DNA of 27,158 nucleotides from Flavobacteriales bacterium UBA7878 (GCA_002501205.1 DLRW01000048.1:17755-44912); one strand, 5' to 3'. Counted from the stretch's first letter, positions 1 through 7,908 are shown. Numbers and translations: made by a program. The notes: generated from the sequence alone by a model not told the origin.

Positions 1-1488
1 GGACCAGCCGATAAAAATGCTAGCATTAACTAAAAGGCTAAAGATGGTGGCCGCACTAAGCACACTCACCCCCATAGAATTGGCAATTAGCTGTGGAGAG
101 GCCCAGTCTAAAAGTTGAGGATCGCCACTCACCAGATTCAATATTTCGGGCAGTACCAAGAAGTAGAACCAAATACCAAAACCGGTGGCAATTCCGGCGA
201 AGGCCGCTTTGCGATGTGCTTGTTTCCAAAACAAGGCCCCAAAAAAGGCGGGTGCAAACTGACTAATGGCCACGAAGGACACCATACCAATACTTACCAG
301 CGATTCTTTAACCGCGATATAGTGATAATAGAAATAGGCTAAAATGAGGATCCCGAAAATGGCCCATCGCCTTAAACCAATAATGCGACGATCCAGAGGC
401 TTGTCTTTGTTCCAAACAATTTGAGGCACCAGTACATGGGTGCTAAACATATTACCCAGGGCCAGAGTAGAAACTATGATCATGGAAGTGGCGGCCGAAA
501 GACCACCTAAAAAAGCCAGGGCTGCAGTGGCCGGACCCCCACTTTGAAGACTTAAGCTCAAGAGGTAAAAATCGGCTTTAGTTCCCGGGGCTAATTCGGG
601 GCCCATCAAAGCAAAAGGCAAAACCAATAAGTTGAGGACTAGCATGTACAAAGGCACCAACCAGAGGGCCTTTGGAATATTTTTTTCGCTGGTATTTTCT
701 ACCACTCCCATTTGAAACTGGCGTGGGAGCAACATAAATGAGAGACCGGAAATCAACAAAATAGAAGCCCAATCAGCGGTGGGCAGCTCGAAAGATTGAT
801 GCCTAAATCGATCCAGGGCGGAATAGAAACGATCGTCTCGTAAAAAACTATTGAGGCCTATCAGACCAACTACCAAAAAGGCTAAAAGCTTAAACAGACT
901 TTCAAAGGCAATGGTACCAATAAGCCCGGCTTTGGGTCGGTTATTCTGAACATAACGGGTTCCGAAGAATATCGTAAAAGCAAACATGATCAGGCTTACA
1001 TAGAGGGCCGGATCACTCAAGCTAAAGCCCGTATTCAGAGAAGAGGCACTGCCACTTAGGGTAGTAAAGCTTTCGCTGATGGCCTTGATTTGCAAAGAAA
1101 TATAGGGTAAGACTCCGATGAGTGACAGGGCCGCTACCAATTTGCCCATGGCAGCATCTTTACCATAGCGAGATGAAAGCAAATCCGCCAAAGAGCCAAT
1201 CCCTTGATTCACTTTCAAGTAATAGAGTTTACGGGCAATAGGGTACCAAAGGAACATCACGAGGGTTGGCCCGATGTATATTAAGAGGAAATCGAATCCC
1301 GATTCGGCGGCCCGCCCAATGCTACCGTAAAAGGTCCAGGCGGTACAATATACGGCCAATGCCAAAGCGTAGATATAGGGCATCCATCGGCGGAAGCCTA
1401 CATTACTGAGTCGCTTTTCAAAATACCAGGCGGCACCAAAGATGAAGCCCAGATAAGCGGTTGCTATGACAATGAGTAGCAGGGTCAT
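1..1488 (-). CDS. CbrA/CrbS-type sensor histidine kinase, N-terminal Na+:solute symporter domain (partial, runs off the left edge)
   Basis: Only the first 496 codons are in the window; the reading frame is open to base 1. All of the visible part is multi-pass membrane sequence of the sodium:solute symporter (SSS/SLC5) fold. Motifs such as AVYCTAWTFYGSIG near residue 50 and GGLSAATSMIIVSTLALG in the second half match the SSS domains fused to histidine kinases (Pseudomonas CbrA, Vibrio CrbS) better than plain transporters. In that family the transporter domain is followed by a PAS-like region, a kinase core and often a receiver; these would lie beyond the left edge and are inferred, not seen. 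The ATG at 1486-1488 is chosen because it overlaps the upstream stop as TGATG, which implies translational coupling. If the missing part has no kinase domain, this is a plain SSS transporter. Confidence 0.75.
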   Translation of the reverse strand, partial: MTLLLIVIATAYLGFIFGAAWYFEKRLSNVGFRRWMPYIYALALAVYCTAWTFYGSIGRAAESGFDFLLIYIGPTLVMFLWYPIARKLYYLKVNQGIGSLADLLSSRYGKDAAMGKLVAALSLIGVLPYISLQIKAISESFTTLSGSASSLNTGFSLSDPALYVSLIMFAFTIFFGTRYVQNNRPKAGLIGTIAFESLFKLLAFLVVGLIGLNSFLRDDRFYSALDRFRHQSFELPTADWASILLISGLSFMLLPRQFQMGVVENTSEKNIPKALWLVPLYMLVLNLLVLPFALMGPELAPGTKADFYLLSLSLQSGGPATAALAFLGGLSAATSMIIVSTLALGNMFSTHVLVPQIVWNKDKPLDRRIIGLRRWAIFGILILAYFYYHYIAVKESLVSIGMVSFVAISQFAPAFFGALFWKQAHRKAAFAGIATGFGIWFYFLVLPEILNLVSGDPQLLDWASPQLIANSMGVSVLSAATIFSLLVNASIFIGWS

Positions 1489-1664
1489 CAGGGGTTTTCA
1501 ATCTTTTTAGCGGTTCGATATAAGAAGTAAACCCAGATTACAAAGAGGCTAAAGAGGTAAATAATAAACGAAAGTGATCCTTCGAAGAAGGACCAAAAGA
1601 GCGGAGAAATCACGGTAAGGCTCAAGACTACAATCAGGGCATTTTTAGTTAAAAGCTTCTCCAT
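1488..1664 (-). CDS. 58-residue two-helix membrane protein coupled to the SSS-kinase gene
   Basis: This short reading frame encodes 58 residues, starting MEKLLTKNALIVVLSL and ending RTAKKIENP. It has two hydrophobic stretches (about 8-24 and 32-49) separated by an FFEGS turn, and a basic C-terminus. Its stop TGA shares one base with the ATG of the sensor-kinase gene, so the two are almost certainly co-translated. Size and topology resemble the small DUF3311/YhdT-like proteins that accompany many SSS transporters, and the small gene (cbrX) reported to overlap the start of cbrA in Pseudomonas putida; that comparison is from memory of the families, not an alignment. It probably assists or modulates the transporter domain of the kinase. 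A chance frame is unlikely given the membrane pattern and the exact coupling. Confidence 0.7.
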   Translation of the reverse strand: MEKLLTKNALIVVLSLTVISPLFWSFFEGSLSFIIYLFSLFVIWVYFLYRTAKKIENP

Positions 1665-1719
1665 CTTTCAAATATTGCAAATTCCAAAAACTGTGCGGCT
1701 GAAAATTATCATAAAGAAG

Positions 1720-1759
1720 GATCGCCCGGCCAATAAAAGAGGGGTACAGCCGGGCAATC
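1720..1759 (-). terminator. Hairpin downstream of the symporter gene
   Basis: GATCGCCCGGC (1720-1730) pairs with GCCGGGCAATC (1749-1759), 11 bp with one wobble and an 18-nt loop. It lies 33 bp past the symporter stop. The T-tract on the minus strand is weak (CTTCTTTATG), so it could be an imperfect terminator that lets some transcription continue into the 58-aa/sensor-kinase genes. Confidence 0.55.
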
Positions 1760-1791
1760 TTCTTAAGCTTAGGTTTGGTTAGCTTTTTTAA

Positions 1792-3579
1792 TTAGTGTGC
1801 TTGGGCATCTCCTGCTCCAGATGGGATACGAATATCTTCCACCAATTCCTGAACATCTTCTGGGGTTTCGGGGGTAAAGCGCATCACGATTAAACTCACC
1901 GCCAGGTTAAACAACATGGCAATAGTTCCAAATCCTTCAGGACTAATACCGAACCACCAGCTTTCTTTCAAGCCTGCGGTTGCCGACATGCCACCGTCGA
2001 ATACTCCGAACTTAAATTTAAGAATATAAAATATCATTAATCCTAAGCCGGCGATCATTCCAGCCACAGCACCTTCTTTGTTCATCTTCTTCATAAAAAT
2101 ACCCAAGATGATAGCTGGGAAGAAAGAAGCCGCTGCCAATCCGAAGGCAAGGGCCACTACTGCCGCTACATAATCGGGAGGATTGATACCAAAATACCCG
2201 GCCACACAAACTGCGATGAAGGCTGAGAAGCGAGCGGAAAGTAATTCACCACGCTCAGAGATATCGGGCATCCATTGCTTCTTCAATAAATCGTGAGAAA
2301 TAGAAGTAGAGATTACCAATAATAAACCAGCAGCGGTAGAAAGAGCCGCGGCTAAACCACCGGCCGCCACCAAGGCAATTACCCAAACGGGTAGGTTGGC
2401 GATTTCGGGATTGGCCAATACAATGATATCACGATCTACAAACAGCTCATTTTCATTGCTGTTATCGGGATTGCTCACAATAAGGTTTCCTTGCTCGCCT
2501 ACTTCATTGGAAAACTTAGGAGCCTTGCCAGTTACAGCGGGACCAGGACGGTATTGAACTTTTCCATCCCCGTTTTTATCGGTCCAGGCCAATAAGTGCG
2601 TTTGCTCCCAATTGGAAACCCACTGTGGCAACTCAGAGTAGGATTTACCTTCAACGGTTTGAATCAAATTGGTACGAGCAAATACTGAAATAGCAGGAGC
2701 AGTAGTGTAAAGGATGGCAATGAATAACAAGGCATAACCAGCCGATTTACGAGCATCACGTACCTTAGGCACAGTAAAGAAACGTACAATTACGTGAGGT
2801 AATCCAGCGGTTCCTAGCATTAAGGCCGCGGTAATAAAGAACACATCTACCTTACTTTTAGAGCCATCGGTATAGGAGGCAAATCCCAGTTCCTGATTGA
2901 GCTGATTGAGCTTATCCAATAGATAGGTATCATCGGCGAGTTTACCCCCCATTCCAATTTGAGGAATGAAGTTATCAGTTAACATCCAAGAGATAAAAAA
3001 GGCGGGCACCATAAAGGCGAAAATCAATACACAGTACTGAGCCACCTGAGTATAGGTAATCCCTTTCATACCACCTAGTACGGCATAGATCAGTACGATT
3101 ACCATACCGATAATTACACCGGTAGTTACGTCCACTTCGAGGAAGCGAGAGAATACCACCCCTACTCCACGCATCTGTCCGGCTACATAGGTAAAGGACA
3201 CGAAGAGCGCCGCCACAATAGCTACGGTACGAGCAGTATTACTGTAATAACGGTCGCCAATGAAATCGGGCACAGTAAACTTTCCAAATTTCCGGAGATA
3301 GGGCGCTAGCAGCAAGGCCAGAAGCACATATCCACCGGTCCATCCCATCAGGTAAACCGAGCCATCATAGCCCTGGGTAGAGATAATACCGGCCATGGAA
3401 ATAAAAGAGGCCGCACTCATCCAGTCGGCTGCAGTGGCCAAACCGTTAGCCAGAGGGGAAACTCCACCACCGGCAACATAAAATTCTTTGGTTGAACCGG
3501 CGCGACTCCAAATCGCAATACCGATATATAAGGCAAAAGTGATCCCTACGATGATGTAGGTCATAATTTGAATATCCAT
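1792..3579 (-). CDS. Na+:solute symporter large subunit, VC_2705 subfamily (likely acetate or other short monocarboxylate)
   Basis: The 595-residue protein has about 13 hydrophobic segments and SSS-family hallmarks: AADWMSAASFISMAG (51-64), GLPHVIVRFFTVPKVRDARKS (259-279) and the AAGGLAAALSTAAGLLL run (405-421). Paired with the DUF4212 protein just upstream (17-bp gap), it fits the VC_2705-type two-component symporters, relatives of the acetate permease ActP. It should import a small carboxylate with Na+ at the inner membrane; the substrate is inferred from family and context. An extra-membrane insert at about 325-390 carries DKNGDGKV (334-341), resembling a calcium-loop start but lacking the acidic twelfth position. 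It is complete, with an ATG start. Confidence 0.9.
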   Translation of the reverse strand: MDIQIMTYIIVGITFALYIGIAIWSRAGSTKEFYVAGGGVSPLANGLATAADWMSAASFISMAGIISTQGYDGSVYLMGWTGGYVLLALLLAPYLRKFGKFTVPDFIGDRYYSNTARTVAIVAALFVSFTYVAGQMRGVGVVFSRFLEVDVTTGVIIGMVIVLIYAVLGGMKGITYTQVAQYCVLIFAFMVPAFFISWMLTDNFIPQIGMGGKLADDTYLLDKLNQLNQELGFASYTDGSKSKVDVFFITAALMLGTAGLPHVIVRFFTVPKVRDARKSAGYALLFIAILYTTAPAISVFARTNLIQTVEGKSYSELPQWVSNWEQTHLLAWTDKNGDGKVQYRPGPAVTGKAPKFSNEVGEQGNLIVSNPDNSNENELFVDRDIIVLANPEIANLPVWVIALVAAGGLAAALSTAAGLLLVISTSISHDLLKKQWMPDISERGELLSARFSAFIAVCVAGYFGINPPDYVAAVVALAFGLAAASFFPAIILGIFMKKMNKEGAVAGMIAGLGLMIFYILKFKFGVFDGGMSATAGLKESWWFGISPEGFGTIAMLFNLAVSLIVMRFTPETPEDVQELVEDIRIPSGAGDAQAH

Positions 3580-3596
3580 TTCCTTAAGCTTTTAGA

Positions 3597-3857
3597 TTAT
3601 TCCTCGGTATAGCCGTATTTGGCATCGAGCTTATTCATTTTCCGAACGTAGACGAAGATCAAAATCACGAAAGTGACAATGGATCCCTGTTGTGCAAACC
3701 AGAACCCTAGCGGGAATCCGCCAATGTGGAACTGATTAAGGAAATCGACGAAGATGATTCCGGCCCCATAGGACACCAGGAACCAAATGCTTAAAAGTAT
3801 AGCAAGGAGCTTGAGGTTTTCGCGCCAGTATTTATGCGCTTCGGTGTGATCTTTCAT
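3597..3857 (-). CDS. DUF4212 small subunit of Na+:solute symporter
   Basis: This 86-residue protein has two membrane helices (about 16-36 and 50-70) and the family pattern YWRENLKLLAILLSIWFLVS near the start, followed by LGFWFAQQGSI before helix 2. It matches the DUF4212 / sodium-symport small-subunit family, which is nearly always encoded just before a VC_2705-type large subunit, as here. Its role is thought to be assembly or function of the large subunit in the inner membrane. It is the second small-membrane-protein/large-SSS pair in this region; the other is the 58-aa protein with the SSS-kinase. Confidence 0.93.
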   Translation of the reverse strand: MKDHTEAHKYWRENLKLLAILLSIWFLVSYGAGIIFVDFLNQFHIGGFPLGFWFAQQGSIVTFVILIFVYVRKMNKLDAKYGYTEE

Positions 3858-3902
3858 GCTAATTAGGTATTAAAAATTTATTGGCAGAGCCGATTGGAGT
3901 TG

Positions 3903-3940
3903 AATGGGAGGCAGGTGATAGATTGGCCTGCTTTCCCATT
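3903..3940 (-). other. Long hairpin between the porin gene and the symporter genes
   Basis: AATGGGAGGCAGG (3903-3915) pairs with CCTGCTTTCCCATT (3927-3940) with one small internal bulge and an 11-nt loop. On the minus strand it follows the porin stop by about 25 bp and precedes the DUF4212 start by about 45 bp. No T-run follows, so it is more likely an intercistronic stabiliser or processing element than a terminator. It would let the porin be made in excess of the symporter from one transcript. Confidence 0.5.
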
Positions 3941-3964
3941 AGATCAGTCCAGAATCTTTGCTCC

Positions 3965-5281
3965 TTATAGATAAATCATTGCTTGCAGGGTGATCTCCGA
4001 TTTACGGGTCACATCATCAGGATTGGTAAAATCCGGGCGACTGCGGTAATTGAGGGTTAATTTGGAATGATGACCGGCCATATACATGTTCAGACCTAAG
4101 TCGAAAACACTTACCGACACCTTTTCGCCATTAGAATCTTGCACTCCTTCAAAGTCATTGTAGATCAGAGCTGCATAGGGTTGCCAGATCAGGTCATCCC
4201 GTTTTTTAGGCAGCATATAACCCACCTGGGTATAGATGCTAGTTCCGGTTCCTAAAGTGGGGAAAGAATTTCCGCGTAGACCTGCACTAATGGTAGAACC
4301 ATCCGCAGGGTTTAGGATACCAATGCTACGCATATTATTAGGTCCGAAATCATTGAAGTATCCCGCTGCATAAGCGGTTAAGGCGCCACCATTTTTCAAG
4401 GGTAAATCCAGGAAGGCATCCACCGAAAAGAGATTCATTCCACTGGTTACAGTATCGCCCGCAGTATTGGAATACCACATAGCATCAGGATTACTCATGA
4501 ATCCCGCTCCGATATTGAATACCTTTTTGGTACCTAAATAAGTACCTACCCGGTAGGGTAAAAGATTTCCTTCAGCATCGAAGAACTCATATTGGAAATA
4601 CCCCTCATATACTTTAGCACTGTTTTGAGGATTGTAATTGGCGCGGTCTACCGCAATGGCACCAGCGGTATTAGTTTCGAAAGGATCGTTCACCGCTACT
4701 TGATAGGCCAATTTTCCAATTTTACCTTTCGCGAATATGCCCAGTTTACGTGCAAATTGATCGGTAGCTTCAATGGTAGCCCAGTTCAAAATTGGGGCAT
4801 CATAAGCCATTAAGTTTAAGGTAGAGGCATTGGTCATTCGGCTTAAGCCATTCCAATAATGCAAGCCACCCCCGAGGTTTAAATATTTAGGGATTACGGT
4901 ATAGTCTACCCAGGCATCGTGCATATAGAGCTGTGGCTTCTTGCCATCAACACCTAGATAACCTCCGCTTACCGCATTTTGGTTATTGATTCCGAAATGG
5001 GTAACAATTAAGAAACGCTTATTAAGCTGACTAAACATCAGAAAGCGTGAACGACGCAAACCCACATCGGTGGTCGCATCTTGAGGAGCGCCTGCGCGCA
5101 AACTCCCTTCATTGTTTTGATTGTAGCGTAACCACACCTGATGCCAGGTTAAGAGTCGGAAATACTTAGAGCCATCTTCGTTTAGCTTCACCTTCAGTCC
5201 GCCATTGTAATCGGCGAAACCTTGTGCCATAAGCGAACCTGAGCCAATCAGGAGCAGCACTAAGAGTAATGTTTTTTTCAT
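3965..5281 (-). CDS. Outer-membrane porin-like beta-barrel protein
   Basis: The 438-residue protein begins with a clear signal peptide (MKKTLLLVLLLIGSGSLMAQ, cleavage around residues 19-20). The mature part is rich in alternating aromatic and polar strands separated by glycine/asparagine turns, and ends in a strand (ITLQAMIYL), as in outer-membrane barrels. Bacteroidota annotate such proteins as porin or phosphate-selective-porin-like, but nothing here proves substrate. It lies 107 bp upstream of the DUF4212/symporter pair on the same strand, so it may admit the same carboxylate across the outer membrane. The operon membership is inferred. No TonB box or plug domain is seen, which argues against a TonB-dependent receptor. 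Confidence 0.75.
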   Translation of the reverse strand: MKKTLLLVLLLIGSGSLMAQGFADYNGGLKVKLNEDGSKYFRLLTWHQVWLRYNQNNEGSLRAGAPQDATTDVGLRRSRFLMFSQLNKRFLIVTHFGINNQNAVSGGYLGVDGKKPQLYMHDAWVDYTVIPKYLNLGGGLHYWNGLSRMTNASTLNLMAYDAPILNWATIEATDQFARKLGIFAKGKIGKLAYQVAVNDPFETNTAGAIAVDRANYNPQNSAKVYEGYFQYEFFDAEGNLLPYRVGTYLGTKKVFNIGAGFMSNPDAMWYSNTAGDTVTSGMNLFSVDAFLDLPLKNGGALTAYAAGYFNDFGPNNMRSIGILNPADGSTISAGLRGNSFPTLGTGTSIYTQVGYMLPKKRDDLIWQPYAALIYNDFEGVQDSNGEKVSVSVFDLGLNMYMAGHHSKLTLNYRSRPDFTNPDDVTRKSEITLQAMIYL

Positions 5282-5408
5282 CGTCTAAGAGTTTGGTTAT
5301 GGGTACCATAGCATCACGCTTTGGTATTGCCAAGGTTCTACAAATCTCTCTCAGAATGAAAAATGGTATAGTTTTTCGCTAAAATTCAGATTTCCGAATC
5401 TCTAAGTA

Positions 5409-5828
5409 TCAGTCTCTGAAACGTTCCCAACGGATGAGCATGTATTTATCACCCAATTCTGTTACTACCATTCCTGCTCCTTTCAAATTATCAGCATTTT
5501 GGTAAAACTTAAGAAGTTCATCATGGGTCAGAATTCGATAGGTAGGATGGTAATTCGAATTCATGGGGCGTTTCACTTTATGCTGCCGCACCCAATTAAT
5601 TACACTTACATGGGAAACGCCTAAAATGCGCTCAATCTCCCGATAAGAAAGACCTTCTAAATAAAGCTGTAAGGCTTTGGTAACGTAATAATCATCAATC
5701 TTTTTACCTAAGCGAGAAACGGTAAAATGGTATTTGCATTTCTTGCAGCGGTAGCGTTGTCGACCTTTAACGATTCCGCTTTTAGTCGACTCTTCTCCTC
5801 CGCAATTGGGACAAACTCTATTTTCCAT
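5409..5828 (-). CDS. IS1 InsA-like zinc-ribbon/HTH DNA-binding protein (stand-alone, probably domesticated)
   Basis: The 139-residue protein starts with a four-cysteine zinc ribbon (C6, C9, C28, C31) in the style CPNCGG...YRCKKCKYHFT, as in the N-terminal protein InsA of IS1. A helix-turn-helix follows at about 50-85 (LYLEGLSYREIERILGVSHVSVINWV). Instead of a catalytic transposase region it has a roughly 55-residue tail, and no InsB-like DDE frame follows before the porin gene. No terminal inverted repeats or target duplication were found around it. It has its own -7 element. It looks like a transposase DNA-binding part kept as a regulator, perhaps of the porin/symporter genes downstream; that target is inference from position only. 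Confidence 0.75.
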   Translation of the reverse strand: MENRVCPNCGGEESTKSGIVKGRQRYRCKKCKYHFTVSRLGKKIDDYYVTKALQLYLEGLSYREIERILGVSHVSVINWVRQHKVKRPMNSNYHPTYRILTHDELLKFYQNADNLKGAGMVVTELGDKYMLIRWERFRD

Positions 5829-5841
5829 TTTCGGTATACCT

Positions 5842-5869
5842 ATTTAGCAAAGATATATCAATTTAGCAA
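5842..5869 (-). promoter_or_regulatory. Promoter region of the InsA-like gene with a direct repeat
   Basis: On the minus strand TATCTTTG (5848-5855) is a perfect match to the Bacteroidota -7 consensus TAnnTTTG, 20 bp upstream of the start. The plus-strand 9-mer ATTTAGCAA occurs at 5842-5850 and again at 5861-5869, so it overlaps and flanks the -7 box and could be an operator, possibly for the gene product itself. No well-spaced -33 TTG is seen. Confidence 0.5.
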
Positions 5870-5900
5870 TTAAGTGTTGAGCCGACATTTAATAATGGAC

Positions 5901-5931
5901 AAAAAAAAGCCTCCGCGCGAAGCAGAGGCTT
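5901..5931 (-). terminator. Rho-independent terminator of fadE
   Basis: AAGCCTC (5907-5913) and GAGGCTT (5925-5931) form a perfect 7-bp stem with an 11-nt loop that can pair further internally. The A-tract at 5901-5908 becomes a run of T on the minus strand directly after the stem. It lies 29 bp beyond the fadE stop. Confidence 0.85.
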
Positions 5932-5959
5932 AGATATCCATTGTTTATGAAAAAGTATA

Positions 5960-7762
5960 CTAGAAAGGATATCTATTCGAATCGATAACCTTGGCAGCGA
6001 TTTCGCGACGTAATGCTTTAACGTTTACCGGATTAGAAGGCTTAGTAAAGCGTTTCAGACCTATTAACATCATACGTTGCTCATCCCCTTCAATGAAGCT
6101 GTAAATAGCTTCACGTCCTTTATTGGCCACAGCTTCCTGGGCCCAGTGCAAGTACAAACGGGCCATGGAGATTTCCACTTTCACCGCTTCCTCGCCTTTT
6201 TGCTTGGCTAATTTTTCTGCTCTCAATAATGCAGACTCTGCAGCATATACTTCGATAATCATATCAGCTGCATTCATAATGATCTCTTGCTCTGCTTCCA
6301 GATCCATCCCGAAGGTCTCTACCGCTTTGCCGGCTACCATTAAAATGGATTTCTTCAATTTGGCAATGCTTTCCTTCTCTTCGGCAAATAAGATATCCTC
6401 ATCCGGTGTATCAAAAGAGGGAATCTCCATTAGTTCATTAGCCACGGCCATAGCAGGACTCATTAAGTCGAGCTCTCCTTTTAAAGCCTTTTTAAGCAAC
6501 ATTGCCACCGAATGCAGACGATTGATCTCATTAGTACCCTCGTAGATTCGTGCAATGCGCATATCGCGATAAGCGGCTTCTAATGGCGCATCGGCACTAT
6601 AGCCCATACCGCCATAAATCTGCAGACCTTCATCCGAAACAAAGCTTCCCGCTTCAGAACCTAATACCTTTAAAATGGCACATTCAATGGCAAACTCCTC
6701 TACTCCTTTCAACTTCGCTTCACCTTGGTCCATTCCGGCTTCCATTAGGCGAGCAATATTGTTTTCTACATCCTGACCAGCACGGTAGGTAGCCGATTCA
6801 GAAACCCAGGTACGAGTGGCCATATCTGCCAGCTTTTGCTGGATCGCACCAAAAGTGGAAATAGAAGTTCCGAACTGTTTGCGCTCATTGGCATAAGATA
6901 CCGCGTGAGTAGTAACCCGGCGGGCGGCATCCAAACAAGCAACTGATAATTTGATTCGACCGTAATTAAGGGCGTTCATGGCAATTTTAAATCCACCATT
7001 ACGCTCCCCTAACATATCTTCAACAGCCACTTCGCAGTCATTAAAGAATACTTGGCGGGTGGAGCTAGCACGAATACCCAATTTATTCTCTTCTTCCCCG
7101 AAAGTCATTCCGGGATTACCCTTCTCAACAATAAAGGCGGTTAAATATTTGTCGTCTTCGATGCGGGCAAATACCGTGAAGACATTCGCAAACCCTGCGT
7201 TTGAAATCCAAATTTTCTGTCCGTTGATTTTATAGCTCTTACCATCCGCACTTAATTCGGCTTTGGTTTTCCCGCTATTGGCATCCGATCCTGCTCCAGG
7301 CTCAGTCAAGCAATAAGCTCCCATTAATTCACCTGTGGCCAATCCGGGTAAGTACTTCTGCTTTTGCTCCTCTGTTCCATAGAGTAAGATCGGCAGGGTA
7401 CCAATTCCGGTATGCGCACCGTAGGCAGTGGACAAGGATCCTGATATACCTGAAATACGATCGCAAACTAACATGGAGGTATTAAAATCCATTCCCAGGC
7501 CGCCATATTCTTCGGGAACACTAATTCCCAGGAGACCTAATTGGCCGGCCTTCTTCATGATGTCTTCGGTAAACTTATAGTCCTTACTTTCAAAGCGCTC
7601 GCGCTCCGGAGCTACCTCTTTATCAATAAAGTCAGAAGTGGCCTGAGCCATCATCTTCTGTTCTTCTGAAAACTCTTCCGGAATAAAGATTTCATCACTG
7701 CTTACCTCACGAATTAGAAATTCGCCTCCCTTTAAAAAGGACTTAGTATCGACATCTGCCAT
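5960..7762 (-). CDS. fadE: Acyl-CoA dehydrogenase, FadE-type (first step of fatty acid beta-oxidation)
   Basis: This 600-residue flavoenzyme converts acyl-CoA to trans-2-enoyl-CoA. The N-terminal helical domain, the middle domain (GAYCLTEPGAGSDANSGKT around 148-166) and the C-terminal helical domain are present. The RIYEGTNEINR motif places the catalytic glutamate at E408. The extra C-terminal region of about 170 residues and the total length match VLCAD-like enzymes and B. subtilis FadE (about 594 residues) rather than short-chain enzymes. It is a single-gene unit with its own promoter, a perfect palindromic operator shared with the marR-fadN-fadA operon, and its own terminator. The natural electron acceptor (ETF) is not in the window. 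Confidence 0.93.
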   Translation of the reverse strand: MADVDTKSFLKGGEFLIREVSSDEIFIPEEFSEEQKMMAQATSDFIDKEVAPERERFESKDYKFTEDIMKKAGQLGLLGISVPEEYGGLGMDFNTSMLVCDRISGISGSLSTAYGAHTGIGTLPILLYGTEEQKQKYLPGLATGELMGAYCLTEPGAGSDANSGKTKAELSADGKSYKINGQKIWISNAGFANVFTVFARIEDDKYLTAFIVEKGNPGMTFGEEENKLGIRASSTRQVFFNDCEVAVEDMLGERNGGFKIAMNALNYGRIKLSVACLDAARRVTTHAVSYANERKQFGTSISTFGAIQQKLADMATRTWVSESATYRAGQDVENNIARLMEAGMDQGEAKLKGVEEFAIECAILKVLGSEAGSFVSDEGLQIYGGMGYSADAPLEAAYRDMRIARIYEGTNEINRLHSVAMLLKKALKGELDLMSPAMAVANELMEIPSFDTPDEDILFAEEKESIAKLKKSILMVAGKAVETFGMDLEAEQEIIMNAADMIIEVYAAESALLRAEKLAKQKGEEAVKVEISMARLYLHWAQEAVANKGREAIYSFIEGDEQRMMLIGLKRFTKPSNPVNVKALRREIAAKVIDSNRYPF

Positions 7763-7785
7763 TGCGAGAATTTTTTGGATTTGCC

Positions 7786-7793
7786 CAAAAATA
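7786..7793 (-). promoter_or_regulatory. -7 box of the fadE promoter
   Basis: On the minus strand TATTTTTG matches the Bacteroidota -7 consensus TAnnTTTG exactly, 23 bp upstream of the fadE ATG. No clear -33 TTG is visible at the usual distance. The MarR-type palindrome lies 10 bp upstream of it, in the space RNA polymerase would cover. Confidence 0.6.
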
Positions 7794-7803
7794 CTAAAAT
7801 TTA

Positions 7804-7817
7804 CTATGCATGCATAG
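7804..7817. promoter_or_regulatory. Palindromic operator of fadE, likely for the MarR-type regulator
   Basis: CTATGCATGCATAG is a perfect 14-bp palindrome centred about 48 bp before the fadE start. The 12-bp core TATGCATGCATA recurs only upstream of the marR-fadN-fadA operon in this window (16458-16471). The position between the -33 and -7 regions suggests repression. Binding by the MarR protein is inferred from the shared site. Confidence 0.75.
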
Positions 7818-7836
7818 CTTATAGTCGGGCTTTTTC

Positions 7837-7872
7837 AAAAAAATAAAGGTGCTCCTTTTTCAAGAAGCACCT
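7837..7872 (-). terminator. Terminator of the sigma/anti-sigma-like operon
   Basis: AGGTGCT (7847-7853) pairs perfectly with AGCACCT (7866-7872), loop 12 nt, followed on the minus strand by a T-rich tract (complement of 7837-7847). It sits 36 bp beyond the stop of the membrane-anchored barrel-like protein. Confidence 0.85.
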
Positions 7873-7908
7873 CCATTGCAGAGTATCCTTTGTGTAATCT
7901 ACAAATCC

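Noticed and set aside
5282..5408. TATGG-GTA-CCATA inverted repeat upstream of the porin as an operator
   Set aside because: It is only 5 bp per arm and no second copy or matching -7 box was found, so chance cannot be excluded.
5409..5828. Complete IS1-type insertion sequence
   Set aside because: Only the InsA-like part is present. No DDE transposase frame, terminal inverted repeats or target duplication were seen around it.
6123..6545. Plus-strand reading frame of 140 codons inside fadE
   Set aside because: It is fully antisense to a well-conserved dehydrogenase and shows a serine/isoleucine-rich composition typical of a shadow frame.
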